64,000 nt of DNA from Ancrocorticia sp039812645 (lineage in GTDB: Bacteria; Actinomycetota; Actinomycetes; Actinomycetales; Actinomycetaceae). Position 1 is the stretch's first letter. Each line of letters begins with the position of its first letter. The notes below the pieces were generated by a model. It was given only the letters and a program-made list of their open reading frames with translations. It ran no database searches and was not told where the DNA came from. The position numbers and the translations under genes were made by a program. The stretch spans positions 1-64,000 of the forward strand of contig JBDIAV010000004.1 of NCBI GenBank assembly GCA_039812645.1, in the 5' to 3' direction. Below, piece after piece: positions 25,963 through 35,255 of the stretch.

Positions 25963-27199
25963 GGGTGTGGAGGTGACGTGTCAGTGTCGCAGCCCGTACC
26001 TGCCGAATTGCGTTGTGAATTGCACCCAGCAGCACGACGTCGCGGCCAAGAGTCGACGTCTCGATGGCGGGTGGAAGTGGGGTGAGTTCGGAGAGTTTGG
26101 CTTCGAGGCGGGGGAGTAACGGTGCAACCTGTGCGGCAGCTCCTCCGGCGATAATGACGAGACTCGGGTCGATGAGGTACGTGGCTGTAGAAATGGCCAG
26201 TGCAATATGGTCGCTGATCTTCGTGAGGACGTCTCTGGCGAGGATGTCGCCAGAATCTGCCGCATCAAAAATGTCCTCAAGTGCCAAGTGCTCGAGATCT
26301 TCGTCGGGGATCTCGCGAAGGAGAGAGTTGTGGTTCTTACGGAGAGCCTCGTGGACGAGGCGGCGAGCGCTTCCCACAAAACCAAGGCTACCTTCGGTCT
26401 TCTGGAAATACTCGAGGTGCCCCATCTCTCCGGCACCCCCGTGGAACCCTTTGAGTAGCTCGCCATTGACGATGACGCCGGCCCCCAGGCGCTCTCCCGC
26501 GAGCAGCGTCACCATGGGGGAGCGAAGCTTTCCGACGCGCACTTCTTGTTCGGCCAGAGCCGCCAAGTTTGCATCGTTCTCGATGATGATGCGCCATCGG
26601 GGAGCGAACGAGCGCAGCCGTTCCTGGTCAATGCGCATAAGCTCCCAAAACGGTTGTCCCGGGTAAGGCTCGCCTTCGTATGTCACCGGAGCCGCGACCC
26701 CGATACATCCCATCTCGATCTCGTTGTGTTCGACATTCGCCTCACGCAAGGCCTGCTCGAATGTGTCGAGCAAATGCTGGGTTCTATCGGCCTGCCACTG
26801 ATGATCGACAAGAGAAACTTGTGCTTGGCCAAGAATGGTGCCTTTAAGATCGCTAATTGCGGAGGTGACGGAATGGAATCCGACGTCGGCGGCGGCGATG
26901 AGATATCGTCGCTGGTTGAAGGTAAAGCGACGAGCCTGGCGACCGCGCCCGGGGATAGCGCTGGGCGCACGATCTTCAGTTACCCAACCCTGTTCGCGCA
27001 ATTCGTCGCATATGGAGAGGATTGTGGCTCTCGTTAAGCCTGTCATTCCGACGAGTTCCGAGGCGGTCAATCCCACTCCGGCTGGGGTGTTCCAGAACAT
27101 TCCCAGCACCGCTGACACGTTGAATTCTCTAGCTTGCTGCTGTGAGGACATGAGCGGTGGCGTCGATGTCCCCGTGCTCGTGGGGAATTCGCGTGACAT
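25943..27199 (-). CDS. ROK-family transcriptional regulator
   Basis: A 418-residue protein with an N-terminal winged HTH (about residues 25-85: VSAVLGMFWNTPAGVGLTASELVGMTGLTRATILSICDELREQGWV) and a C-terminal ROK actin-like domain with RRYLIAAADVGF, IIIENDANLAALAEQEV and LLAGERLGAGVIVNGELLKGFHGGAGEMGHLEYF. The zinc-binding CxCGxxGCxE block that normally follows GHL is absent; the place reads EYFQKTEGSLGFVG. It is therefore a sensor rather than a sugar kinase. The ATG at 27199 lacks a clear ribosome site; an ATG at 27151 is an alternative. It lies between the dehydrogenase genes and the GH49 gene on the same strand. Confidence 0.9.
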   Translation of the reverse strand: MSREFPTSTGTSTPPLMSSQQQAREFNVSAVLGMFWNTPAGVGLTASELVGMTGLTRATILSICDELREQGWVTEDRAPSAIPGRGRQARRFTFNQRRYLIAAADVGFHSVTSAISDLKGTILGQAQVSLVDHQWQADRTQHLLDTFEQALREANVEHNEIEMGCIGVAAPVTYEGEPYPGQPFWELMRIDQERLRSFAPRWRIIIENDANLAALAEQEVRVGKLRSPMVTLLAGERLGAGVIVNGELLKGFHGGAGEMGHLEYFQKTEGSLGFVGSARRLVHEALRKNHNSLLREIPDEDLEHLALEDIFDAADSGDILARDVLTKISDHIALAISTATYLIDPSLVIIAGGAAAQVAPLLPRLEAKLSELTPLPPAIETSTLGRDVVLLGAIHNAIRQVRAATLTRHLHTPTTMSA

Positions 27200-27288
27200 G
27201 CCTACTATTGTGCCCCAGTCTTCGGATCGGCTGGGGAATGTGGGTGATCGTGGAATGATGTCTCGGGATGTGCTCTCGATCGTCACTT

Positions 27289-28434
27289 CTACATCGACGC
27301 CGTGAGAATCTCGTGGACCTCATCGTAAGTCAGCACGATGGGATTGCCCTTCATAGAGGAAGCTGCCATCGCGCCTTTTGTGGCTTGATCCAACTGATCT
27401 TCCGTGAGTCCGAGGGAGCGGAGGCCACCCACACCAAGAAGACTGACCGTTTCGCGCACCCAGGCCACTCCGTCCTCGGCCGTCGCCTCGGGGTTTGCGG
27501 TGAGAAGCCGTGCCACCTCGGTGTAGCGAGCGATGGCGGGGTTGTCTGGGTCACGCTCCTTCATAGCGCGAACGTTGACCTCGCAGCAGGTGGCGAGCAC
27601 TGCGGCGCAGACGTTGCCATGTGGCGCGCCGGTCATACCGCCCACCGGTGCGGCGATGCCGTGGGCTGCTCCCAGCTTGGCGTTTGCCAGGCAGATCCCG
27701 GAGAGGAGCGAGCAGAACGCCATGTCCTCGCGGGCCTGGAGATCGCGGCCGTCCGCGTAGGCGCGGCGCAGTCCACTGGCGGCTCGCCGCAACCCTTCGG
27801 CAGCAAGAATATCGGTGAGTTGGTTGGCCTGGGAGGATGTGTACGGTTCGATGCATTGGGTGAGAGCATCCAGACCGGATGAGGCGGTCACCGCCGGAGG
27901 GCAGGACACGGTCAGGCGGGGATCCACAATGGCGACAGCCGGGATCATGGCGGTGGAGCGCAGGCTCGCTTTGACCTGGTGCTCGGCGGAATAGATGACC
28001 GCATTGGCGGTGACTTCTGTGCCGGTGCCAGAGGTGCTGGGGAGGGCGACGACGGGCACGGACTTCGGGGCAAGCGGGAGGCCCTTGCCCACTACCTCCA
28101 AGTAGTCCATGAGGTCGCCGTCGTTACGCAAGAGGATTCCGACTGCCTTGCCCGTATCGATGATGGATCCGCCTCCGAGCGCAACGATAACGTCCGGAGC
28201 GAAGTCCTCAGCTGCGGCGACGGCGGCCCGGACTCCCTCCACCGAGGGCTCGCCCTTGCTGCGCCAGATGGCGATATCGGGGGAGAGGCCGGCGAGTGGG
28301 GGTTCGTCGGTGTTCGTATGGTTTCCAGTAATGACAAAAACGCGCTGGCCATACTGCTTAATGACATCCGGCAACTGGGTCGCGGAGCCTGAACCAAAGA
28401 TAATGCGACCGGCTGTGCTGAAACTAAATGACAT
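27289..28434 (-). CDS. Iron-containing alcohol dehydrogenase / maleylacetate reductase-like
   Basis: A 381-residue group III metal-dependent dehydrogenase. NAD-binding: PDVIVALGGGSIIDTGKAVG and ALPSTSGTGTEVTANAVI. The metal ligands lie in the region SGLDALTQCIEPYTSS through GAAHGIAAPVGGMTGAPHGNVCAAVL, with His in both AAHG and APHG. It starts directly at the stop of the upstream reductase gene (TAAATG) and is followed by the ROK gene. The substrate, an alcohol or hydroxy acid, cannot be read. Pairing with a beta-hydroxyacid dehydrogenase suggests hydroxy-acid or aldehyde metabolism. Confidence 0.92.
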   Translation of the reverse strand: MSFSFSTAGRIIFGSGSATQLPDVIKQYGQRVFVITGNHTNTDEPPLAGLSPDIAIWRSKGEPSVEGVRAAVAAAEDFAPDVIVALGGGSIIDTGKAVGILLRNDGDLMDYLEVVGKGLPLAPKSVPVVALPSTSGTGTEVTANAVIYSAEHQVKASLRSTAMIPAVAIVDPRLTVSCPPAVTASSGLDALTQCIEPYTSSQANQLTDILAAEGLRRAASGLRRAYADGRDLQAREDMAFCSLLSGICLANAKLGAAHGIAAPVGGMTGAPHGNVCAAVLATCCEVNVRAMKERDPDNPAIARYTEVARLLTANPEATAEDGVAWVRETVSLLGVGGLRSLGLTEDQLDQATKGAMAASSMKGNPIVLTYDEVHEILTASM

Positions 28435-29286
28435 TTACTCCGCCTCCTGCTGCAATATCACCGAGAAGTCGTGCTCGCCCAAACCACCGCGCTGCGCGCG
28501 GGTTAATGATTCGAGGGCTGCCGTGGTGGCGGGCAATGGATCAGCCGATGTGTGCAGCATGAGCCGCACGTCCTTGGCGATGGCGTTAGTGGAGAACTGC
28601 GCGGCGGCGGTATCCCCACCCAGTGTGAAGTCACGCTTGAAGTTCGCCATCCAGCCGAGCGCTGTGGAATTGAGCAGGTCGAGCACGCGCTCGGCCCCCA
28701 ACCCCTGAGATGCGCCGAGCCGAATTGCCTCGGACACTCCCTGCGCGGTAACTGCGAGGGCCAGGTTTGCAAGCAGCTTGGCGGTGGCGGCCTCTGGCGC
28801 TGATTCCATCAACTGCAACCGCTCGGGATCCGCGTACGCGGCCACAACCGAGCCGATGAGTTCACGCGCCTCGGCATCGGTGGAGCCCACATACACTCCC
28901 AGCATTCCGGCCCGTGCTGGACCCAGTGTTCCTATCACGGGAGTATGCACAAACCGGATGCGGTTCGCCGTCGCCCAATCTGCTTGCCTGCGTGCGTCAT
29001 CTGGCGAAATAGTGGTGATATCGGCCCAGATTGTTCCGGGCGTGAGAAGGGCGGAATTCAGTACCACGTCAGCAACAGTGGAAGGACCAAAGAGGCAGGT
29101 GAGGACCACATCTGCATCCTGAACGGCCTCGCGCGGATCGTCAACGACCTTGGCTCCTGCCTCCGCGACGTGCGCCGTCTTATCCTTTGTTCGATTCCAA
29201 ACCGTGAGTTCGTGACCGCCCGGCTCGATCAGCCGCAGAGCCAGCTCGGTTCCCATTCGTCCAGTTCCTAGAAAAGCGATACGCAT
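28435..29286 (-). CDS. 3-hydroxyisobutyrate dehydrogenase-like NAD(P)-dependent oxidoreductase
   Basis: A 283-residue beta-hydroxyacid dehydrogenase. MRIAFLGTGRMGTELALRLIEPGG is the Rossmann dinucleotide site, FVHTPVIGTLGPARAGMLGVYVG is the substrate-binding region, and KLLANLALAVTAQGVSEAIRLG carries the catalytic Lys. In place of the usual DAPVSGG the segment reads HTPVIGTLGPA, so the substrate may differ. The ATG at 29286 follows GGTGGAG; longer in-frame extensions upstream have no family similarity. It is the first gene of the minus-strand unit with the iron-type dehydrogenase. Confidence 0.9.
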   Translation of the reverse strand: MRIAFLGTGRMGTELALRLIEPGGHELTVWNRTKDKTAHVAEAGAKVVDDPREAVQDADVVLTCLFGPSTVADVVLNSALLTPGTIWADITTISPDDARRQADWATANRIRFVHTPVIGTLGPARAGMLGVYVGSTDAEARELIGSVVAAYADPERLQLMESAPEAATAKLLANLALAVTAQGVSEAIRLGASQGLGAERVLDLLNSTALGWMANFKRDFTLGGDTAAAQFSTNAIAKDVRLMLHTSADPLPATTAALESLTRAQRGGLGEHDFSVILQQEAE

Positions 29287-29410
29287 GTCTCCACCATAGT
29301 CCGCGATCTGTGATAGTTGTTGCAGGTAGCGAAATGTCAAGCTGCACGCCCAGGTGACAATGCCGGACACAGCAACACAACGGAATGCCGAACGAGCGAA
29401 AGGTGGCGCG

Positions 29411-30790
29411 ATGGCAGTCTGGAAGAGGGTCTCCGGTTGGACAGATACGTTGAAAAAGAGGCTCGTAGAGACGTCAAGGGATGATGAACCGCAACGAATC
29501 GTTGTTGACCATCCCGCTGTCAACGACGCGCTTCTTGGCAGCAACGGCGGCGTTTCGTCAGAAACTCCCGTTGAGGCGCCGATCAGTATGAACGACGACG
29601 GCGTCCCGCTCGCCAACAACCCTTTCCCACTGGAGAACAGCTCAGCCCCGCTGGTGGACCCAGCTCCGGTTCCACGTGCGCCGGCAACCTCCTACGGTGG
29701 GGTGTCAGCTGGCCTCACGAAGTACGGACTCTCGGCCTGGTATCTCATTGGAATTGGGCTCGTCGTCGGTTTTATCATTTTCGCGACCGCCAAAGTGCAG
29801 ATGGTCTTTATCGCGGTGTTTGTCGCCTTCGTATTAACGTCGCTCCTCAACCCGGTGGTACGGCTGCTTTCTCGTTGGATGCCCCGCGCTGCCGCGACAG
29901 CGATATCCCTTCTGGCTACCTTCGTCTTCTTCGGAGGACTGCTTTTCTACGTGGGCTACTCGGTATCCGGGGAATGGAATGATCTGAGCGACAAGTTTTC
30001 CACTGGCGTCTCCCAGATCTTTCAGTTCCTGGAGAAGAGTCCAATACCCCTGGGAATTACACACAAGGAGCTCAACGAGAATATCCAGGACATTCTCGCA
30101 ACGGGTGTGCAATGGGTACAGGAGAATGCGGGGAGCATTGCCACGCAAGCTGTGAACTCGGCGGGTACCGTGGCACTGATCTTTACGATGCTGGCGCTCG
30201 CGATCTTTACCGCGATTTTCTTCCTCACTTCAGGCAGCAAAATGTGGCTGTGGTTCATCAACCTCGTGCCCGCCAAGAACCGCGTGAATGTGCATCGCAG
30301 TGCAACTGCCGGATGGAAGACCTTCTCGGGATATGCGCGAGGGACGATTATTATTGCGGTAACGGACGGCCTTCTTGCACTTATTCTGCTGCTAATTGTG
30401 AAGATTCCCCTCGCCGCGCCACTCGCTGTTCTTGTCATGATTGGTGCGGTTATCCCGCTCGTTGGTGCACCCGCAGCGATGGTCATCGCAATGATTGTGG
30501 CTCTGGCCGCAGAGGGCATCTGGAAGGCCGCCATTGTGGGCATCGGTATCGCGCTTATTGGCCAGTTTGAGGGACACATCTTGCAGCCGCTCGTCATGGG
30601 CAAGCAGGTCTCGATTCACCCGGTCGCGGTGGCCGTAGGGGTAGCCGCAGGAACGTTCCTTGCTGGACTCATCGGCGCGATCATTGCTATCCCAATCATT
30701 GCGGTGATCTGGGAGGTGTACAAGACGCTCCGGCACCCGGATATTCCTGTCGCTAGTCTGAGCGAGTTGGATGGGCGAGTGGCAGATTAG
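29411..30790 (+). CDS. AI-2E family transporter (putative permease)
   Basis: A 459-residue membrane protein. A 100-residue acidic, Pro-rich cytoplasmic N-terminus precedes eight predicted helices. The AI-2E pattern is visible in ARGTIIIAVTDGLLALILLLIVKIPLAAPLAVLVMIGAVIPLVGAP and GQFEGHILQPLVMGKQVSIHPVAVAVGVAAG. Members were named for autoinducer-2 export but most act on unknown substrates or as Na+/H+ antiporters, so no substrate is claimed. The ATG at 29411 follows AAAGGTGG; a GTG at 29354 is in frame but less likely. Confidence 0.9.
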   Translation: MAVWKRVSGWTDTLKKRLVETSRDDEPQRIVVDHPAVNDALLGSNGGVSSETPVEAPISMNDDGVPLANNPFPLENSSAPLVDPAPVPRAPATSYGGVSAGLTKYGLSAWYLIGIGLVVGFIIFATAKVQMVFIAVFVAFVLTSLLNPVVRLLSRWMPRAAATAISLLATFVFFGGLLFYVGYSVSGEWNDLSDKFSTGVSQIFQFLEKSPIPLGITHKELNENIQDILATGVQWVQENAGSIATQAVNSAGTVALIFTMLALAIFTAIFFLTSGSKMWLWFINLVPAKNRVNVHRSATAGWKTFSGYARGTIIIAVTDGLLALILLLIVKIPLAAPLAVLVMIGAVIPLVGAPAAMVIAMIVALAAEGIWKAAIVGIGIALIGQFEGHILQPLVMGKQVSIHPVAVAVGVAAGTFLAGLIGAIIAIPIIAVIWEVYKTLRHPDIPVASLSELDGRVAD

Positions 30791-30833
30791 CTGGGCGAGC
30801 AGCAGGCAGTGGGGTGCTGGACAGCAACGGAAC

Positions 30834-31382
30834 TTATTCCATGCCCCACTTGATCGGGGTCACTGTGCCGTGCTTCCAGTCGCGCCGCAACACCGAGTAG
30901 GCCACGCTGGCCTTATCGGGAGCGTCACCTGCGGTGGGCCATGCCTCACGGTAGTAGGCCTCTTGAACCCAACCGGCGCTTTGGAAGATACGGCGCATAG
31001 GGACGTTATCCTCTCGGGTCTGACCCTCGAGGCGAGTCACGTTCGGCATGGTCTCGAAGATGTGATTGGCGATAGCTCGCAACGATTCAAGTCCAAGCCC
31101 CTGCCCGCGAACAGCTTCTGACAAGCGAAGGTCAAAGAGAGGAGCGTCATCTGAGAGGTCCTCAAAGATAACGAGGCCGATGCGCCCCTTCCATTTTTCT
31201 TCGAGCCAGTAGGTGCGGTGGTCGTCGTCGTCATATCCCCCGGCGGCGATACGTTTCTCCACCTGCTCGCGCGTGGGCTGCGCGTGGACATGGTAGGGGA
31301 AGTAATTGTCGACCATAAAGTTCACGAGGGCATCGCAATCAGCGGGATCGTTGGGGTCGAAACGGACGAGTGAGACAGACAT
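30834..31382 (-). CDS. GNAT-family N-acetyltransferase
   Basis: A 182-residue acetyltransferase. The acetyl-CoA loop is in LRLSEAVRGQGLGLESLRAIANHIFE and the C-terminal motif is RLEGQTREDNVPMRRIFQSAGWVQEAYYREAW, as in RimJ/RimL-type enzymes. Its acceptor is unknown. The ATG at 31382 has no ribosome site but follows TACAAT by six bases, a leaderless-type start. It is convergent with the AI-2E gene, 43 bp away. Confidence 0.88.
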   Translation of the reverse strand: MSVSLVRFDPNDPADCDALVNFMVDNYFPYHVHAQPTREQVEKRIAAGGYDDDDHRTYWLEEKWKGRIGLVIFEDLSDDAPLFDLRLSEAVRGQGLGLESLRAIANHIFETMPNVTRLEGQTREDNVPMRRIFQSAGWVQEAYYREAWPTAGDAPDKASVAYSVLRRDWKHGTVTPIKWGME

Positions 31383-31480
31383 GGCGCGATTGTAGCAAGG
31401 GTCACACGGTTATGTGCTCTCAACGCACGGGAAGTTCTGACGAAAAACGGGGAGTTTGTGGCGGATTGCGCCGCGCCCGT

Positions 31481-32188
31481 TTAGATCGTGGGAACCTCAG
31501 CACCGCACTGGGCAGCAAAGGCGTAGGCGATGCGACGGCCGTTATGGGAAACGCGCTTATCCACAGCTTTGAGAACACTGTAGTAAGGCTCCGAGTTGTT
31601 GCCTTGGGATACATGCCACTTAGTCATCAGTTCTGGGCTAGCCTCGGGGTGGAACTGGAGGCTGATGGCAGAACCGTAGCGGTAAACCTGGTAGTTGTAG
31701 GTGGTCGAGCTTCCAAGGAGCTTGGCATCACGGGGAAGTCGTTCCACGGCATCTCCGTGCGATTGGTAGCCCATGAGAACATGGTCCTGCGAGACCAAAC
31801 CGATAATCGGATCGTCGACGGCGGCCTCGGTGAGAGTTATCTCCACCGCGCCCTCTTCATAGCCGAACGGTCCCGGTACTGCTACGTGGCCGTGCAGTGC
31901 CTGAGTAAGGATTTGGTGACCGAGGCAGATAGCCATGACGGGGATATCTCGTGAAATTGCTTCGGCGAGCAGCCAGCCGACGGGTTCGATCCACGGGTGA
32001 TCAATGCCGTCGTGCGCGCTCATGCGGCCACCAAGGAGAACAACCCCATCGGCGAGATCATCAATCGACGGTACCGGGTCTTCCCATAGGTGAACCGTCT
32101 CCATGGTGAGTCCGCATTCACTGAACCACGTCCCAAAGCGATCAATAGGGCATTCGGGATCAGGTTGCAGGATGGTTACGCTCGCCAT
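31481..32188 (-). CDS. Class I glutamine amidotransferase domain protein
   Basis: A 235-residue stand-alone GATase1 protein. The nucleophile is Cys88 in MAICLGHQIL, and His180 and Glu182 in LQFHPEAS complete the triad. The GPFGYEEGAVEI stretch and the QSHGDAVERLP segment resemble GuaA-like and YfeJ-type proteins. Such orphan domains release ammonia from glutamine or hydrolyse gamma-glutamyl compounds. The start at 32188 lacks a strong ribosome site. There is no synthase partner nearby, so the physiological role is open. Confidence 0.9.
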   Translation of the reverse strand: MASVTILQPDPECPIDRFGTWFSECGLTMETVHLWEDPVPSIDDLADGVVLLGGRMSAHDGIDHPWIEPVGWLLAEAISRDIPVMAICLGHQILTQALHGHVAVPGPFGYEEGAVEITLTEAAVDDPIIGLVSQDHVLMGYQSHGDAVERLPRDAKLLGSSTTYNYQVYRYGSAISLQFHPEASPELMTKWHVSQGNNSEPYYSVLKAVDKRVSHNGRRIAYAFAAQCGAEVPTI

Positions 32189-32470
32189 GTTGTTAATTCT
32201 CTCAGGATTATCACCACAAGAGCCCCCTCCGAGGACGTGAGACTGCTTACCTGGGGATATATTCCCTGGTCAGGCTTGTTAGGTATGTCAAGGTCACAAA
32301 CTGTGGATGTCTCATCGCACATGCATAATCGTTTGAGCATCGATCTCTTGCTCACTTCCACAAGTCCCTTGCTAGCTTGTATAGCTACGGGTTGAATGAA
32401 AATAGTTGTGCGTGGCGAAATGAGCTCGCGAGGTCAAGGGCCGCGTTGAGGCCCAAGGAAGGACATCACT

Positions 32471-33553
32471 ATGCGGTTTGCCCTGGTGTTAGGGTCGGGC
32501 GGTGCGCGCGGTTTTACCCATATTGGCGTCATTGAGGAACTGAAGGCGCGCGGTCACGATATTGTGGCAATCTCGGGTGCCTCGATCGGTGCGCTCGTTG
32601 GAGGCTTGGAAGCCGCAGGGACTTTGGACGATTTCTCTGCGTGGGCTTCCGGTCTCAATCAACGTATGGTCTTCCGGATGCTCGACTTCACTCTCGCTGG
32701 TGCTGGCCTCGTCAAAGCAGATCGACTCCTCCAGGAACTCAACCGCTTTGCCGGTGGCGTGAAAATTGAGGATCTCCCCATTCCCTTCACCGCGGTTGCC
32801 ACGGATATTACAGCCGAGCGTGAGGTGTGGTTCCAGCGAGGCTCGCTTACCTCCGCCATTCGTGCGTCGATTGCCATCCCCGGTTTCTTCACCCCGGTGA
32901 TGATGCAAGGCCACGTTTTGGTCGACGGCGGGGTGTGTAATCCCGTTCCGGTGGAACCAACGCTCGCGGTTCCCTCTGATGCAACAATCGCCGTTTCGCT
33001 CGCTGGAGGATCGCCGGTGGTTGAGCCTAGGATTTCTCTTCCTGATGCCAGTGACGTGTCTGAGAGTGACGATGAGCGAGAGTCGTGGTTCGCTCGCAGT
33101 TTCGAGGGTGTCCGCAACTCTGAGCCGGTGCGTTCACTCCATTCCCTCTTTGCGAGCGCCGCTGATTCGAATCGGGATAACGACGGCGGCGAAGCGTCCG
33201 CCCGAGGGTCGGGGAAGGGCGGCGGGCAGCACGTTGGAAAGGACTCCGTGAAAGGTGAGGACCTCGCCGATGCCAGGCCTGGGACGCCCCCGGTCACCAT
33301 GACTGACCTACCGGGAAGTGCTGATCTCGTTCAACCGATTGGCATCGATATTTCTACCACCGAGGTGGCATACCAATCCATCTCGACGATGCAAAATATG
33401 ATCGAGCGATACCGGGCGGCGGCTAGCCCCGCTCAGATTCAGATCACAGTCCCATTCGCTAGTGCTGGCACGCTTGACTTCCATCGTGCCTCGGAGTTGA
33501 TCGAACTGGGGCGGGAACTTGCGAAGGATGCCTTTGATCGTGCCGGAATATAA
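32471..33553 (+). CDS. Patatin-like phospholipase (RssA/NTE type)
   Basis: A 360-residue protein. The oxyanion-hole motif is LVLGSGGARGFTHIGVIEEL, the nucleophile is Ser38 in ISGASIGALVGG, and the dyad Asp is Asp152 in VLVDGGVCNPVPVE. Residues about 190-275 form an unusual charged, low-complexity insertion (SESDDERESWF, EASARGSGKGGGQH) before a conserved C-terminal segment (IDISTTEVAYQSISTMQNMIERYRAA). A lipid acyl hydrolase role is inferred. The ATG follows AAGGAAGGA. In the 280 bp upstream I see no gene. Confidence 0.93.
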   Translation: MRFALVLGSGGARGFTHIGVIEELKARGHDIVAISGASIGALVGGLEAAGTLDDFSAWASGLNQRMVFRMLDFTLAGAGLVKADRLLQELNRFAGGVKIEDLPIPFTAVATDITAEREVWFQRGSLTSAIRASIAIPGFFTPVMMQGHVLVDGGVCNPVPVEPTLAVPSDATIAVSLAGGSPVVEPRISLPDASDVSESDDERESWFARSFEGVRNSEPVRSLHSLFASAADSNRDNDGGEASARGSGKGGGQHVGKDSVKGEDLADARPGTPPVTMTDLPGSADLVQPIGIDISTTEVAYQSISTMQNMIERYRAAASPAQIQITVPFASAGTLDFHRASELIELGRELAKDAFDRAGI

Positions 33554-33741
33554 TGGTCTGCGTATAACTATTCGACATTGAGGTTGGTTATTCTCACCGC
33601 TCGTATAGCGTCAATTTTCGGGTGAAAATCGGAGAAAAGTGCCGCGCCTCTCGCTCCGGTAGGTAGAAATTCCGAGGTGGTGAGCAAACGCACCATAGCA
33701 GGGGTGTAAAGAGTGCTCGCGCACCAGTAATCTAGCTAATC

Positions 33742-35151
33742 GTGCTTGCAAACTACTCCGATATTCTCAGACTCCACAATGCCTGGAAATTCTCGCTGGC
33801 GGGCTTCATCCTGCGCCTGCCGATGTCGCTCGTGGGCATCTCGACCATTCTTCTTGTGAAGGCCGAGTATGGCAACTACACCCTTGCCGGTGCGGTGAGC
33901 GCAGCGAATATGATTGCGCTTGCTGTTGGTGCGCCCATTCTTGCGCGCCTTGTTGATACCCGTGGACAGCGTCGGGTGATGGCTCCTGCCTTCACCGTCT
34001 CCGCTCTCTCCCTGGCGGGTCTCGTGGTGACGGCGGTTTCCCACGGTCCCGCAGCGCTCCTGTTCCTTTTCGCCATGACGGCCGGCGCCACCTGGGGTGC
34101 GCCGGGAGCGCTGGTACGCTCGCGCTGGATGAAGACGGTCGATTCGCCGCGCCAGCTCACCACCGCTTACGCCCTAGAAGCAGCAGTCGATGAGTTTACC
34201 TTCATCATTGGCCCTATCCTTGCCACAATGCTCGGCACTCTCGTGCATCCCGCAGCGGGACTCATCCTCGCTGTTACCTTCCTCAGTGTGGGTGGTGTCC
34301 TCTTCCTCTCCCAGACTGATTCCGAGCCGGAACCCACCCCGCGTGTTAAGGGTGAGTCGATGCCATCGGTCATGCTCAACCCCGTGGTTATCGCGCTCGC
34401 GCTGACCTACGTGGGTGCTGGTTCCATGTTTGGCGCCATTGACGTTTCTGTGGTGGCCTTTACCGAGTTCCACGGAGTTGCCGCGTTCGCTGGCTCACTT
34501 TTGGCACTCTTCGCCCTGGGGTCGCTCACGGCCGCGTTGATCTATGGCTCGCGCAGCTGGCGCCAGCCCCTGTGGAAGCTCTTCGCCATTGGCATTACGT
34601 TGCTGGCGCTTGGTGCTACCACGCTGCTGGCGGCTGGAAACGTGTGGTTGCTCGGCCTCATCCTGCTCATTACCGGTCTGACGATCGCGCCCACCATGAC
34701 GAACGTCAATATGATCGTTGCCAAGGTAGTCCCCAAGCGGCAGCTGACCGAGGGGCTCACGTGGATGTCCACGGCCATGAACATTGGTACATCGCTGGGT
34801 GCAGCTGCGGGTGGCCGTGCCATTGATGCCTCCGGCGCGCACGGTGGCTTCCTCGTTGTTGTCGTTGCCGCATGGCTCATGGTGCTGCTCATGCTGGCTG
34901 GTCTACCGCGGCTTCGTCGTGACACCGAACGTGTCGAGACGACAGAACGTAGTGAACGATTGCGTGAACTCTTGGAGGGCGAGTCCCAGGCAGCTGATCT
35001 CGTCAGCGCCTCCGATAACGCAATCGAAGCGGACGTCGTCGTCGACAAAAACGACAAAGCCACTCGTACGCTGGCTGACGATCTCCGGAACGACGGCGAA
35101 TCCCGCGAGCGCTCAGAAGATGCAACTCGTATCTTCGTCGCCGGAAGCTGA
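33742..35151 (+). CDS. Major facilitator superfamily transporter
   Basis: A 469-residue membrane protein with twelve predicted helices in two halves. The loop 2-3 motif is ILARLVDTRGQRRVMAP, a variant of the MFS GxLaDrxGRR signature, and SALLAxxGxxPG-like GATWGAPGALVRSRWMK lies in helix 5. An 80-residue charged C-terminal tail (EGESQAADLVSAS...) is extra. The shape fits a drug or metabolite exporter; the substrate is unknown. The GTG at 33742 has no ribosome site but follows TAATCT by eight bases, a leaderless-type start. Confidence 0.9.
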   Translation: MLANYSDILRLHNAWKFSLAGFILRLPMSLVGISTILLVKAEYGNYTLAGAVSAANMIALAVGAPILARLVDTRGQRRVMAPAFTVSALSLAGLVVTAVSHGPAALLFLFAMTAGATWGAPGALVRSRWMKTVDSPRQLTTAYALEAAVDEFTFIIGPILATMLGTLVHPAAGLILAVTFLSVGGVLFLSQTDSEPEPTPRVKGESMPSVMLNPVVIALALTYVGAGSMFGAIDVSVVAFTEFHGVAAFAGSLLALFALGSLTAALIYGSRSWRQPLWKLFAIGITLLALGATTLLAAGNVWLLGLILLITGLTIAPTMTNVNMIVAKVVPKRQLTEGLTWMSTAMNIGTSLGAAAGGRAIDASGAHGGFLVVVVAAWLMVLLMLAGLPRLRRDTERVETTERSERLRELLEGESQAADLVSASDNAIEADVVVDKNDKATRTLADDLRNDGESRERSEDATRIFVAGS

Positions 35152-35201
35152 CGTTCGCTGTAACCACTAGTTAGTTTTCATCGCGGAGAGTTCCGCCGTG
35201 C

Positions 35202-35243
35202 AAGGGCCCCATTGATGCCTCATGAGCTATCAATGGGGCCCTT
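35202..35243. terminator. Hairpin terminator, 15-bp perfect stem, after the MFS gene
   Basis: AAGGGCCCCATTGAT (35202-35216) pairs perfectly with ATCAATGGGGCCCTT (35229-35243) around a 12-base loop. The final T overlaps the -10-like TAGAAT of the following GNAT gene, so terminator and promoter abut. Confidence 0.7.
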
Positions 35244-35255
35244 AGAATATGTGGC

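Noticed and set aside
28435..29619. Longer 394-residue form of the 3-hydroxyisobutyrate dehydrogenase-like protein
   Set aside because: The family starts at MRIAFLGTGRMG (29286), which has a good ribosome site; the added residues are unlike any dehydrogenase and overlap the divergent gene.
29411..30790. Functional assignment as autoinducer-2 exporter
   Set aside because: The family name is historical; nothing nearby concerns AI-2, so only the family is stated.
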